From contig JAFAEW010000035.1 of NCBI GenBank assembly GCA_023423835.1, positions 1-51,459 on the forward strand: a stretch of DNA of 51,459 bases. Reading direction: 5' to 3'. How positions within the stretch are numbered: the first letter of the stretch is position 1; the number at the start of each line of letters is the position of its first letter. The notes beneath the pieces were generated by a model. That model was not told the origin of the DNA. It did no database searches and worked only from the letters and a program-made list of their open reading frames with translations. Below are positions 1 to 8,061 of this stretch, piece by piece. Made by a program: the position numbers and the translations under genes. Source of the DNA: Bacteroidota bacterium (lineage in GTDB: Bacteria; Bacteroidota; Bacteroidia; Chitinophagales; Chitinophagaceae).

Positions 1-2
1 CA

Positions 3-428
3 CTACAACCGTGGAGATATCAGTACGTCGCATCAACATACGAAGAAGCCGCTTCACCTAAGATCGGAACTTTAATATTCTGGAGGAGTATTTCACTCTA
101 TGACAAGACAACGAGGATGTCATGGCGTCCCGATATCTGTTATGATATTTATCGGCAACAGGACTCGGCCCTGGTTACAAATCTTGCCAGAAAGCTGAGA
201 TCATACTCCACTTGCGATTCCATTAATAAAGGCGGGGATATTTTGTCTCTCGGTAATTTTATTCTGTTTAATTCTTCCCCTTGCGTGAATTGTGCTTCTT
301 CGTCCAATGTGGATTATTGTCGCAATATTATCCGTTACATTCTTTCGTCTGTTAAACAAACAGACTCGAATGATTTTAATAAGATTTTGAAGCAATTCGT
401 TATTGCAAAAGGAAAGTTCAGAGGTTAA
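3..428 (+). CDS. C-terminal part of an unknown protein, cut by the left edge
   Basis: The frame is open from base 3 to the TAA at 426-428, giving at least 141 residues. An ATG at 117 exists, but nothing resembling a ribosome site precedes it and the frame stays open to the edge, so this is probably the tail of a longer protein. I do not recognise the family. The last third carries a cysteine group (CVNC, then a C about eight residues on) followed by an amphipathic helix-like, lysine-rich end. Codon choice looks like that of the neighbours. The stop overlaps the stop of the convergent gene at 425-751 by three bases. It could still be a spurious frame; homologue searches with the upstream contig would settle it. 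Confidence 0.5.
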   Translation, partial: LQPWRYQYVASTYEEAASPKIGTLIFWRSISLYDKTTRMSWRPDICYDIYRQQDSALVTNLARKLRSYSTCDSINKGGDILSLGNFILFNSSPCVNCASSSNVDYCRNIIRYILSSVKQTDSNDFNKILKQFVIAKGKFRG

Positions 429-751
429 TTTTCATAATTTCCGGGAAGAAAAAAATACGGATCGATCGACATGAAGTGATCGATTGATGTAAAAGCTTCT
501 TCAGAATATTCTGCATGCAGAAAAGATTCACCTTGTCTTACATGCCACAGAAACAATTCATGTCCTTCAGAGGAGGTTTCCATTATTTCAGGTAGAATTT
601 CGTGCAACAGGCCATTCCAGCATGCGGCTATTAATTGTTCACCTGAAGGTATTCTTTTATGTCCGTCTTTTTCAATCCCAATACATGCCCGCTTTGAAAA
701 CTGATTATTTGTTACGAGTAATACTTCCTGTTGTTTAAAGCTCTTTTTCAT
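425..751 (-). CDS. Small hypothetical protein, 108 aa
   Basis: A complete frame of 108 residues starting MKKSFKQQ, with no signal peptide or membrane segment; probably a soluble cytoplasmic protein. The middle is acidic and rich in Glu, His and Trp, and the C-terminus is aromatic. I recognise no domain. It converges on the truncated gene to its left, their stop codons overlapping, and diverges from gldB across 241 bases of AT-rich DNA that probably holds both promoters. Coding status is inferred from length, ATG start and codon use only. Confidence 0.55.
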   Translation of the reverse strand: MKKSFKQQEVLLVTNNQFSKRACIGIEKDGHKRIPSGEQLIAACWNGLLHEILPEIMETSSEGHELFLWHVRQGESFLHAEYSEEAFTSIDHFMSIDPYFFLPGNYEN

Positions 752-992
752 ATCGTTTGAATTTCTGTTATTTGACTACAAACAAGCGCTACAATTAAAT
801 AGATTTCTTCATTTACCCGTTAATTAAACTTAAAATTTCCTGCCAAAAAGTAGCCGGCAGTTATTTCTGCGTAAAAAGAGTACAAACGATCCCCATGTAG
901 CAGGTTTTGTTGCTTTTTATCTCATTTTCAAACAAAAACGTAAAATTTGCCCGAAAATTTTCCATCAGACTAATTCTCTTTAACCTTGTTAC

Positions 993-1997
993 ATGAAAAG
1001 GATTTTTTGGATTTTCCCGGCGTTTCTGTTTTTGGCCTGTAAAAGCAACAATATTCCCGATGTTTCATCGGTTAATGTGCAACTTTCCGTTAAGCGATTT
1101 GATAAGGATTTTTTCGCTATTGATACCAATCAGGTTGTTGTAGGACTCGACAAGTTGGAGAAGACTTATCCGGCTTTTCTCAAAGATTATTTATACAACA
1201 TTCTCGCTCTAACTCCTCCAGTTGACAGTGCTGCACTTCATGTAAAGTCGTTTATTAAAGATTACAGGCCGGTATTTGATACTGCTCAGCGCGTTTTTTC
1301 GGACCTGACAAAAACCACCGAGGATATCAAGAAAGGATTTCAGTTCGTAAAATATTATTTTCCTGACTACCGGCTTCCGACGCAGGTGATTACGTTTATA
1401 GGACCGCTGGAAGGTTATGCCAACGTTTTGACTTCCGAAGGAATAGCCGTAGGTTTACAGCTCTATCTCGGCAGTCAGTATTCTGTTTACCAGAGCGATT
1501 ATATTTCGCAGGTGTATCCTGCCTATCAGTCAAGAAGATTTGAACCGGCCTATATACCGGTGAATTGTTTAAAAAACATTATTGATGATCTCTATCCCGG
1601 TGCCGGCCCTGATCAGCCACTTATCTATCAGATGATTGAGGAAGGCAAAAAGCTTTATCTGCTCGATCATTTTTTGCCGTACACGGACGACAGCTTAAAA
1701 ACGGGTTATACTGCCCGGCAATTAAAGGGTTGTTACGAAAATGAAGGAATGATCTGGAACTATTTCCTTCAGAGTCATTTGCTTTACGCTACGGATCCCG
1801 CTTTAACCCGTGAATACATGAATGACGGTCCGAAAACGGAGGCGTTGGGAGAAGCGTCGCCCGGATTTATCGGACAGTTTGTAGGATGGCAGATCGTGAA
1901 AAAGTACATGCAGCTGTTTCCCGACAAAAAGTTGCCGGACTTGCTCGCTACTTCTGCCAAAGATATTTTTGAGGTCTCAAAATACAAACCCAGGTAG
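993..1997 (+). CDS. gldB: Gliding motility lipoprotein GldB
   Basis: Protein of 334 residues, the usual GldB length. The N-terminus is a lipoprotein signal peptide with lipobox LFLAC and the lipidated cysteine at position 16, so it should sit in the envelope facing the periplasm. The body matches the GldB pattern I know, including the stretch around residues 150-200 (GIAVGLQLYLG, then YPAYQSRRFEP and a conserved NCLKNIIDDLYP region). GldB is required for gliding in Flavobacterium; many non-gliding Bacteroidota also keep it, so motility itself cannot be inferred. gldC, a frequent neighbour in gliding species, is not here. Next comes a sugar-nucleotide dehydrogenase with its own promoter-like box. 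Confidence 0.9.
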   Translation: MKRIFWIFPAFLFLACKSNNIPDVSSVNVQLSVKRFDKDFFAIDTNQVVVGLDKLEKTYPAFLKDYLYNILALTPPVDSAALHVKSFIKDYRPVFDTAQRVFSDLTKTTEDIKKGFQFVKYYFPDYRLPTQVITFIGPLEGYANVLTSEGIAVGLQLYLGSQYSVYQSDYISQVYPAYQSRRFEPAYIPVNCLKNIIDDLYPGAGPDQPLIYQMIEEGKKLYLLDHFLPYTDDSLKTGYTARQLKGCYENEGMIWNYFLQSHLLYATDPALTREYMNDGPKTEALGEASPGFIGQFVGWQIVKKYMQLFPDKKLPDLLATSAKDIFEVSKYKPR

Positions 1998-2035
1998 CTT
2001 TTATCAGCTTTTATGGATAAAAACCGTATTTACAC

Positions 2036-2043
2036 TACTTTTG
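2036..2043 (+). promoter_or_regulatory. Bacteroidota -7 box (TACTTTTG) ahead of the nucleotide-sugar dehydrogenase
   Basis: Exact match to TAnnTTTG, 44 bases before the ATG at 2088. No clear TTG -33 element is seen at the usual distance. A hairpin lies between this box and the gene, so the leader may be attenuated. Confidence 0.5.
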
Positions 2044-2052
2044 CCACCTCAA

Positions 2053-2070
2053 AAAAGCCTGAGGGCTTTT
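2053..2070 (+). terminator. Hairpin with T-run between gldB and the dehydrogenase
   Basis: Seven-base stem AAAAGCC / GGCTTTT with a TGAG loop, ending in four T. It could terminate gldB transcription. Because it lies downstream of the -7 box at 2036 it could also be a leader attenuator for the next gene. Confidence 0.5.
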
Positions 2071-2087
2071 AAAATAAATCTTAAATA

Positions 2088-3374
2088 ATGACAGAGAAAA
2101 CAATAGCGGTAGTTGGATTGGGATATGTTGGATTACCTCTTGCTGTGGAATTCGCCAAAAAGTATCATGTTATCGGTTTCGATATTAATCAGAGAAGGGT
2201 TGCGGCTCTTTCCAACGGCATGGATTCAACCCTGGAAGTAGACAAGGATACGCTAGTTTCGGTTTTAACCGAAGACAGATCGGCCGACAAAGGATTGTTT
2301 CTGAGCAGCGAAGTCACCTCCCTTGCCGCCGCAAACTTTTACGTGGTTACGGTTCCGACGCCCATTGATAAATATAATCGTCCGGACCTTACGCCGCTGT
2401 ATAAGGCAAGCGAAACGGTTGGAAAAGTGTTGAAGAAAGGCGATATCGTAGTATATGAGTCAACGGTTTATCCGGGAGTTACGGAAGAAGAATGTGTGCC
2501 GGTTCTGGAAAAGGTTTCGGGATTGAAATTCAATGTTGATTTTTTTGCGGGATATTCTCCTGAAAGGATCAATCCGGGTGATAAGGAACATACTGTTTCA
2601 AAAATCAGGAAGGTAACTTCAGGCTCAACACCCGAAACGGCAAAAATCGTTGATGACCTCTATAAAAGTGTGATTACGGCCGGAACCCACCTCGCTCCTT
2701 CCATTAAAGTGGCGGAAGCAGCCAAGGTGATAGAAAATTCGCAAAGGGATATCAACATCGCCTTTGTAAATGAACTGGCAAAGATCTTTAATCTCATTGG
2801 CATCGACACTTCGGATGTGCTTGAAGCGGCTGCAACAAAATGGAACTTTCTCCCTTTCAAACCGGGATTAGTGGGCGGCCATTGTATTGGAGTAGATCCG
2901 TATTATCTTACACAGAAAGCGCAGGAAGTGGGTTATCATCCTGAAATTATCCTTGCCGGAAGAAGACTAAATGACGGAATGGGATCGTACGTGGCGGATC
3001 AGGTAATCAAGCAGATGGTGAAAAACGGTGTAAATGTCAACGATGCAAAAATCCTGATTCTTGGATTTACCTTCAAGGAAAATTGTCCTGACGTCAGAAA
3101 CACCCGGGTGATCGATATCTATAGGGCGCTTACCGATTATCATGTTAATATTACTGTATATGATCCCTGGGCAAATGGCGCTGAGGTGGAACATGAATAC
3201 GGGGTAAAAGTAATTTCGGAACTGAATGGTGACGGCCCTTATGACGCGATTATTCTTGCCGTTGCCCATAACGAATTTCTTGAGAAAGATATTAAGCGCC
3301 TCGGTCATGAAAGCTCGGTGTTTTTCGATGTGAAGTCCGTTCTCCCAAAGGAATGTGGCGCTATCAGGTTATAA
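2088..3374 (+). CDS. UDP-sugar 6-dehydrogenase of the TviB/WbpO type
   Basis: Protein of 428 residues that oxidises C6 of a UDP-N-acetylhexosamine (probably UDP-GalNAc or UDP-GlcNAc) to the uronic acid with two NAD+, feeding capsule or O-antigen synthesis in the cytoplasm. The NAD-binding GLGYVGLP loop is at residues 10-17, the YSPERINPGD segment at 156-165, and the catalytic cysteine is C266 in GGHCIGVDPYY. The C-terminal domain begins near 310 with LGFTFKENCPDVRNT, typical of the TviB branch rather than UDP-glucose dehydrogenase. The exact substrate cannot be told from sequence. It is a single-gene unit ended by a strong terminator and lies 1 kb from the glycan island, which it may supply. 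Confidence 0.9.
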   Translation: MTEKTIAVVGLGYVGLPLAVEFAKKYHVIGFDINQRRVAALSNGMDSTLEVDKDTLVSVLTEDRSADKGLFLSSEVTSLAAANFYVVTVPTPIDKYNRPDLTPLYKASETVGKVLKKGDIVVYESTVYPGVTEEECVPVLEKVSGLKFNVDFFAGYSPERINPGDKEHTVSKIRKVTSGSTPETAKIVDDLYKSVITAGTHLAPSIKVAEAAKVIENSQRDINIAFVNELAKIFNLIGIDTSDVLEAAATKWNFLPFKPGLVGGHCIGVDPYYLTQKAQEVGYHPEIILAGRRLNDGMGSYVADQVIKQMVKNGVNVNDAKILILGFTFKENCPDVRNTRVIDIYRALTDYHVNITVYDPWANGAEVEHEYGVKVISELNGDGPYDAIILAVAHNEFLEKDIKRLGHESSVFFDVKSVLPKECGAIRL

Positions 3375-3393
3375 TATTGTTAGGTTTAGATGA

Positions 3394-3426
3394 AAAAAAT
3401 GGGTTAGCACTGCTAATCCATTTTTT
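3394..3426. terminator. Strong bidirectional terminator
   Basis: Near-perfect inverted repeat with arms of about 13-16 bases (AAAAAATGGGTTAGCA against TGCTAATCCATTTTTT, one G-T wobble). A-run and T-run flanks serve both the rightward dehydrogenase gene and the leftward CDGSH gene. Confidence 0.85.
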
Positions 3427-3449
3427 GTGGTACAACTGTGAAAAAATAT

Positions 3450-3677
3450 CTAAACCAATTTTTTCGGAGGCAGGCTAAACGCTATTGCTTCGTGCTCAAA
3501 ATGTCCTTTGTGGGAAGCATCGCAAAATGGTTTATTGTTTGAAAGACCGCATCTGCAGATTGAGATCACGGTTCTTCCTCCAAGGTCGTATGGATTTCCG
3601 TCTTTATCAACTAAAATGAAATCTCCCTCTACTCTTAATGATCCGTTGCTGTTAACTTTTATGGTCGTTGCTGCCAT
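3450..3677 (-). CDS. CDGSH-type iron-sulfur protein, 75 aa
   Basis: Small soluble protein expected to hold a 2Fe-2S cluster with three-Cys one-His ligation. The motif is CRCGLSNNKPFCDASH, giving ligands C41, C43, C52 and H56 when counted from the ATG at 3677. The usual Gly of CDGSH is Ala here (CDASH), a common bacterial variant. A longer frame begins at a TTG at 3701, but the ATG start MAATTIKVNS matches the family N-terminus. The first half is a beta-rich region (LRVEGDFILVDKDGNPY) usual for stand-alone CDGSH proteins. Biological role in bacteria is unsettled; redox or cluster transfer is likely. Confidence 0.88.
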   Translation of the reverse strand: MAATTIKVNSNGSLRVEGDFILVDKDGNPYDLGGRTVISICRCGLSNNKPFCDASHKGHFEHEAIAFSLPPKKLV

Positions 3678-3813
3678 TGCTCTGAATTTTTTTTGCAGCA
3701 AATGTAATCTAAAACCTCCTCATTGCCGATCATTGCCCCGAACCCTGAAGGGAGTGACACAACAGGCGATGCCATGAAAAACCCAAGCCGGCACCCTAAT
3801 AATAAAACATCCT

Positions 3814-3828
3814 TAAAAGCCCGCTTTT
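3814..3828 (-). terminator. Weak hairpin overlapping the stop of the SDR gene
   Basis: Read on the minus strand, AAAAGC / GCTTTT with a short G-rich loop follows the stop codon directly. The stem is short; a weak intrinsic terminator at best. Confidence 0.35.
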
Positions 3829-4553
3829 TATGGCCAGGAAGTTTCTCTCATTGGTAAAACCATAATTTCCGAAATAACCGTTTCTTTGGGTTGCGACAAC
3901 ACAAAATGAATGGTGTCGGCCACGTTTTTCGGATCCTGTAAAACGTTTGGATCAACGTCGGGAAAACGTTCTAAAATAAAGGGTGTTTGCATTCCGCCGC
4001 AGACAACGGCGGTTACTTTGATGTTGTCTTTTCTCGCTTCGGAATGAAGGGCGTGACTGAACCCGAGCAATCCCCATTTGCTTGCATGGTAGGCGGAAGC
4101 ATTTGGCCAGGCTCTTTTACTGGCCGTAGAGGCAATATTAATGATGTGTCCGCTGCCCAGATTTTTCATATGTGGATAAACAGCTTTTGAAGTATTAAAA
4201 GGTCCACACAGGTTTACGTCAATCACCTGGTGAAACTGGTCGTAAGTTATTTCTTCAATGGAGAGGGTATAATCGATTCCCGCATTATTGATCAGCACAT
4301 CGATTTGCCCGTGTTTATTTACGATTTTCTCAATTACTTCCTGAACGTTTTTTTCGTCTGCCACATTCATGGCATAGGAGGCTGCATTATAATTTTTTTG
4401 CTGGAGTTCGGTTATGGTTTTTTCCAGATTTTTCTCTTTGATGTCCACAGCGACGATGGTTGCGCCGGCTTCGGCCAGTCGAAGACTGATTGCTGCTCCA
4501 AGTCCCTGTCCTCCTCCTGTAATAAGAATGACTTTTCCTGATAATTGATTCAT
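3828..4553 (-). CDS. Short-chain dehydrogenase/reductase (classical SDR)
   Basis: Protein of 241 residues with the NAD(P)-binding TGGGQGLG loop at 12-19, NNAG at 89-92, and the catalytic Ser142, Tyr155, Lys159 (YHASK). It is FabG-like in fold, but the specific substrate cannot be assigned. It is the last gene of the leftward string GT9-GT4-SDR, starting 8 bases after the glycosyltransferase stop, so it probably acts on a sugar or polyketide-like intermediate of the same surface glycan; that role is an inference from position. D38 after the second strand (VAVDIKEKN) favours NAD(H) over NADP(H). Ends with a weak hairpin. Confidence 0.88.
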   Translation of the reverse strand: MNQLSGKVILITGGGQGLGAAISLRLAEAGATIVAVDIKEKNLEKTITELQQKNYNAASYAMNVADEKNVQEVIEKIVNKHGQIDVLINNAGIDYTLSIEEITYDQFHQVIDVNLCGPFNTSKAVYPHMKNLGSGHIINIASTASKRAWPNASAYHASKWGLLGFSHALHSEARKDNIKVTAVVCGGMQTPFILERFPDVDPNVLQDPKNVADTIHFVLSQPKETVISEIMVLPMRETSWP

Positions 4554-4560
4554 TTGTTAC

Positions 4561-5586
4561 TTATATTTTAATTTTTGATGTTGTTGCTAAAACGGAAGTG
4601 GGCTGCGGGCACTGTGATACGACCTCTTCAATGGTATTTAACCAATCTTCTTTAAACCGCTCAATGTTGAACTGCTTTCCCGCAAAGGCTTTTGCCCCTT
4701 CACCAAGCTGTTTTGCATGGCCGGGATCGTCGAGCAGCCGTTGCATGCAGGCGATCAGTTTTTCTTCATCATTGTAGACATAGCCTGAATATCCGTTTTC
4801 GATGGTTGTTGCCATTTCCGTCGTTGCCAATCCCACCACCGGTAATCCGGTCATCATTGCCTCGCAGACAGACAATCCAAGACTGGTGTAACGGATCGGA
4901 TTGAAAAAGAAGCGGTACCGGGCAGCGAAACGGTTCAGTTCTTCATGTTTTATCTCACCGAGTCCTCCGGCTGCTTCAGATTCCATTCCCACTAGGTCGA
5001 GCGGGATTTTTTTTCTGATTCTTTCAAAAACATCGTATCCTAATCTTCTTCCCCTTTTTACGATGCCATTGATCACCACAATTCCCTTTGGAAGTTCGCC
5101 GGTGTATGCTGCCGCGGGGTCAACAGTAACGCCGTGTTCAATCACTTTGGTGGGTGTTCTGTTATTATCCCACATCAACCGGTTGAAGAAGGTAACGTGC
5201 ACCAGCAAGGTGGAAGGATCATCTACAATATGTTTAGTGTCGGTGGGAATTTCTCTTGGCGGATCGTGCTCAAGGTAGATCTTTGGAAGCCGGCGCTGTT
5301 CGTCGCTCAATAATTCATATTGATCGTTCAGATAAGCTTTTTTGGATTGAAACAAAATGCAATCGAATTCTGTTTCTTTAATTTTTTCTGCAGGAATGTC
5401 GATCACATTTTTTCCCCATGGAAATCCGGGACTTGCACCGCCGTATCCTTCTTCCTTACTGTCTTTTACCGGCAAATAGAATGTGCAATCGGTTTGAGTA
5501 AGATAATAGAGGTAGCTGCCGTGAATATGCCAGGTTAAAACCCTTAGACGCCTGTTTCCATTCTTTTCTTTCATATAATTATCCAT
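4561..5586 (-). CDS. GT4-type (GT-B fold) glycosyltransferase
   Basis: Protein of 341 residues, cytoplasmic, with a GT-B C-terminal nucleotide-sugar domain around residues 225-320: FFFNPIRYTSLGLSVCEAMMTGLPVVG, then a GYSGYV segment. In the usual EX7E motif of GT4 enzymes the second Glu is present in CEAMMTG, while the position of the first is occupied by Thr, so donor binding may be altered. Start ATG overlaps the last 8 bases of the GT9 gene (ATGGATAA), indicating translational coupling; an alternative ATG is four codons downstream (MKEKNGNR). It ends 7 bases before the SDR start. Acceptor and donor sugars are unknown; the GT9 neighbour points to lipopolysaccharide-core-like or heptose-containing glycan. 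Confidence 0.85.
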   Translation of the reverse strand: MDNYMKEKNGNRRLRVLTWHIHGSYLYYLTQTDCTFYLPVKDSKEEGYGGASPGFPWGKNVIDIPAEKIKETEFDCILFQSKKAYLNDQYELLSDEQRRLPKIYLEHDPPREIPTDTKHIVDDPSTLLVHVTFFNRLMWDNNRTPTKVIEHGVTVDPAAAYTGELPKGIVVINGIVKRGRRLGYDVFERIRKKIPLDLVGMESEAAGGLGEIKHEELNRFAARYRFFFNPIRYTSLGLSVCEAMMTGLPVVGLATTEMATTIENGYSGYVYNDEEKLIACMQRLLDDPGHAKQLGEGAKAFAGKQFNIERFKEDWLNTIEEVVSQCPQPTSVLATTSKIKI

Positions 5587-6700
5587 AATGATGCTGCATT
5601 TTCCCTTTTCTTTCTGAGTTGTAGACTTTTACGTCCATTAAAAGTGATTCGATAGTATTAAGCACCTTTTGTACCGAAATATCCTTCACGAAAGAAATGT
5701 TGTGATCACATCCGTTCTTTGGTTCATAAGGGTAGGGATCATTTGGGATTTGTCCGCACAGGCTACATTGCATTTGCCATGAGACGAGCGGGCGATGGGT
5801 GTCGCAGAAAAGAGGACCCCAGTTGATGAGGTTTGGTGCCCAATAAAAACCGATCGTCGGCGTTTTGAGTGCTCTTGCAAGGTGAATGGGACCGGTGTCG
5901 GCGCCGATTACAAGTAAAGCCTGCGCCAACAAAGCCGACAATCCCCCCAATGTGTAAAGGCCGCAACTGTTGATCGCGTCGTTTTTCATCCGGCTGACAA
6001 TGTGTTGCACCTCGCTCTTGTCTGATTTACTTCCGGTAAAAACAACCTTAAAACCCTGATCAGACAAGGCATCGGCGAGGGGAACAAAATTTTCCAATGG
6101 CCACATGCGCCGCAGGTCATTCGCAAACGGGTGCAATACAATGAAATCCTGCTCCCCTAATTGTTGCATCAGTCCTTCAACTTCAGCGCGGTCTGCCGGC
6201 AACACCTTTATTTCCGGTTGTAGCGGAAATTCAGTGGCTCCCGCCAATTTTGCCAGCTCGTGGTATTTGAGGATTTCGTTCTGATAATAGAAATATTCCA
6301 GATATCTGTCAGGTTTTTCAGTGCCTTCAGATACAAATCCGATCGTTAACCGGGCATCTAATCTTTTTAAGAATGGATTTGCAGCTAACCCTCTTCCCTG
6401 CATCGCCACGGCAATATCGAAGGCTTCATCCTGCATTTGGGAAAAGAAGGTTTCGATGAGCGCCGGATCGTCGTTTTCCGTCGAATTAATTCCCTTCATT
6501 TTTGGTAAACGGATTACCCGGTCAATAGCTGTTCTTCCCTTTATCAGAAAATCTGCCTGCCAGCCGTTTGAGAGCAGAATCGTTTCTGCGGAAGGATAAG
6601 TTTGTTTTAATGATTGTACGGCGGGGAGAATCACCACCAGGTCTCCGATAGCATTTGCTCTTAAAACCGCTATTTTTTTTACGTCTTTAAGTTTATCCAT
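5579..6700 (-). CDS. GT9 glycosyltransferase (heptosyltransferase-like)
   Basis: Protein of 373 residues of the ADP-heptose:LPS heptosyltransferase family. N-terminal signature IAVLRANAIGDLVVILPAV (about residues 10-28) and the donor-site motif GADTGPIHLARAL at 266-278 are both clear. Family members transfer L- or D-glycero-D-manno-heptose from an ADP donor. The bifunctional heptose enzyme HldE is encoded 4 kb away on the same strand, which makes a heptose donor plausible, though some GT9 enzymes use other sugars. First gene of the string GT9-GT4-SDR; the upstream 194 bases separate it from the divergent HAD gene and presumably contain both promoters, though I see no exact TAnnTTTG there. Confidence 0.9.
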   Translation of the reverse strand: MDKLKDVKKIAVLRANAIGDLVVILPAVQSLKQTYPSAETILLSNGWQADFLIKGRTAIDRVIRLPKMKGINSTENDDPALIETFFSQMQDEAFDIAVAMQGRGLAANPFLKRLDARLTIGFVSEGTEKPDRYLEYFYYQNEILKYHELAKLAGATEFPLQPEIKVLPADRAEVEGLMQQLGEQDFIVLHPFANDLRRMWPLENFVPLADALSDQGFKVVFTGSKSDKSEVQHIVSRMKNDAINSCGLYTLGGLSALLAQALLVIGADTGPIHLARALKTPTIGFYWAPNLINWGPLFCDTHRPLVSWQMQCSLCGQIPNDPYPYEPKNGCDHNISFVKDISVQKVLNTIESLLMDVKVYNSERKGKMQHHYG

Positions 6701-6894
6701 ATTTGTTAATCACCCATTGTAAAGAAAAATCAGTGCCCTTTCCGGGAAATGGATTTTAGATACCGATCCGGGTCCTTTCGGAATATTGAGGAAACCTCTC
6801 CCCAATTAAAAAAGCCGGTTAAACTTATTTGTCAGTTTCATGTCACTTTTAATCAGTGAGATAAATTGGTTTAGTTTTTCCTTAGGTTGGGGGT

Positions 6895-7587
6895 ATGAAA
6901 GTTCGGGATCAGATAAAAGTGAAGAAAACGGCGGTTGCGGGAAAAATTAAGGCGGTGATTTTTGATATGGACGGAACGCTTATCAATAGTACAGAAGCAG
7001 ATTATTTAGCCTGGGAAAAAATATTTAATGAGTTTGGAGAGTCACTACCTTATGATAAATACGTAAATTACCTCGGAATCAAAAGTTCGGAACTGCTTAA
7101 AACCAAATTTCATCTCAGGGGCGAGGAGTTAAGATTAGCCTTGTTAAGAAAACTCGATTACTTTAAACTGATTGTGGAGGAAAACGGAATTGAAACCATT
7201 CCCTTTGCCACAGATCTCATTCACCTTTTGGAACAAAAAGGGTTTAGGATTGCCCTGGCCACGAGTGCCAGAAAGAGTAAAATGGAATGGGTTTTGAAAT
7301 ATCTGGAACTGTCTGACCGGTTTGAGGTGATCGTGAGCGGCGATGATGTGCAGGCAGGGAAGCCCGATCCGGCAATTTTTTTAATGGCGGCGAAATTGTT
7401 GGAAGTTGATCCGGAAGAATGCCTGGTATTTGAAGACTCGGTATCCGGAATTAAGGCTGCGAACATCGCGGGAATGAAAACGGTGGCGATCACCACTACA
7501 CAAACGGCAGAGAGGCTGCAAGAAGCAGATATGATTATTGATAGTTTTGATGAATTTGACACTAATTTTTTTAACTCTGAAAATTAA
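6895..7587 (+). CDS. HAD-superfamily phosphatase/phosphoglucomutase-like hydrolase
   Basis: Protein of 230 residues. HAD motif I is FDMDGTL (residues 24-30, nucleophile Asp then acid/base Asp), motif II lies around ATSARKS, motif III is the K of GKPDP, and motif IV is the EDS of VFEDSVSGIKAA. This is the beta-phosphoglucomutase/sugar-phosphatase subgroup with an alpha-helical cap. Substrate unknown. The gene sits inside the glycan island between heptose-related genes, so a sugar-phosphate is a fair guess, but it is not of the GmhB type (no histidinol-phosphatase-like zinc motif). The next gene starts 3 bases after its stop, so the two are co-transcribed. Confidence 0.88.
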   Translation: MKVRDQIKVKKTAVAGKIKAVIFDMDGTLINSTEADYLAWEKIFNEFGESLPYDKYVNYLGIKSSELLKTKFHLRGEELRLALLRKLDYFKLIVEENGIETIPFATDLIHLLEQKGFRIALATSARKSKMEWVLKYLELSDRFEVIVSGDDVQAGKPDPAIFLMAAKLLEVDPEECLVFEDSVSGIKAANIAGMKTVAITTTQTAERLQEADMIIDSFDEFDTNFFNSEN

Positions 7588-7590
7588 AAA

Positions 7591-8061
7591 ATGACTATGG
7601 AAATTACATGTCCTTTTTTTAAGAACGGTGAACCTATTCCCGAAAAGTACACGTGCCTGGGCGAAAACATTAATCCGCCCCTGGATTTTATCGATGTTCC
7701 GAAGACAGCGCAAAGTCTGGTATTGATCATTGAGGATATTGATGCAACGCCAAAGCCGTGGACACACTGGTTGATCTTCAACATCCTGCCGTCTGAAAAA
7801 GGCATTCAGGAAGGAAGAATACCGAAGTTTGCAATGGAAGGCCTTTCCAATAACCATACATTTGGCTATGAAGGTCCATGTCCCAAATATTTTAACGGAA
7901 CCCATCATTATCTTTTCAGGCTTATCGCATTAAATACGCGGTTTTATATTTCCGGTGAAGTTGAGCGCGAAGAGCTGGAAGTATTTATGGACGGGCATAT
8001 CATTGAAGAAGCCGTATTAATGGGTACCTGTACTTCCAAAAAACTGGAGATGGTCAGCTGA
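7591..8061 (+). CDS. PEBP family protein (YbhB/YbcL type)
   Basis: Protein of 156 residues of the phosphatidylethanolamine-binding / Raf-kinase-inhibitor-like family. Visible family marks are the CLGENINPPL segment, the LIIEDIDAT(P)xPWTHWLIFNI core (residues about 48-68) and the GYEGPCPKYFNGTHHYLFRLIAL region around 90-112, which form the anion-binding pocket. No signal peptide, so cytoplasmic. The bacterial function is not established. It follows the HAD gene by 3 bases, and its end overlaps the convergent glycosyltransferase gene by 8 bases, leaving no room for an intergenic terminator. Confidence 0.9.
   Translation: MTMEITCPFFKNGEPIPEKYTCLGENINPPLDFIDVPKTAQSLVLIIEDIDATPKPWTHWLIFNILPSEKGIQEGRIPKFAMEGLSNNHTFGYEGPCPKYFNGTHHYLFRLIALNTRFYISGEVEREELEVFMDGHIIEEAVLMGTCTSKKLEMVS

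Noticed and set aside
4169..4177. A third TGTGGATAA DnaA-box match inside the SDR gene
   Set aside because: Isolated, inside a coding region and consistent with chance; not part of the dnaB-upstream cluster.
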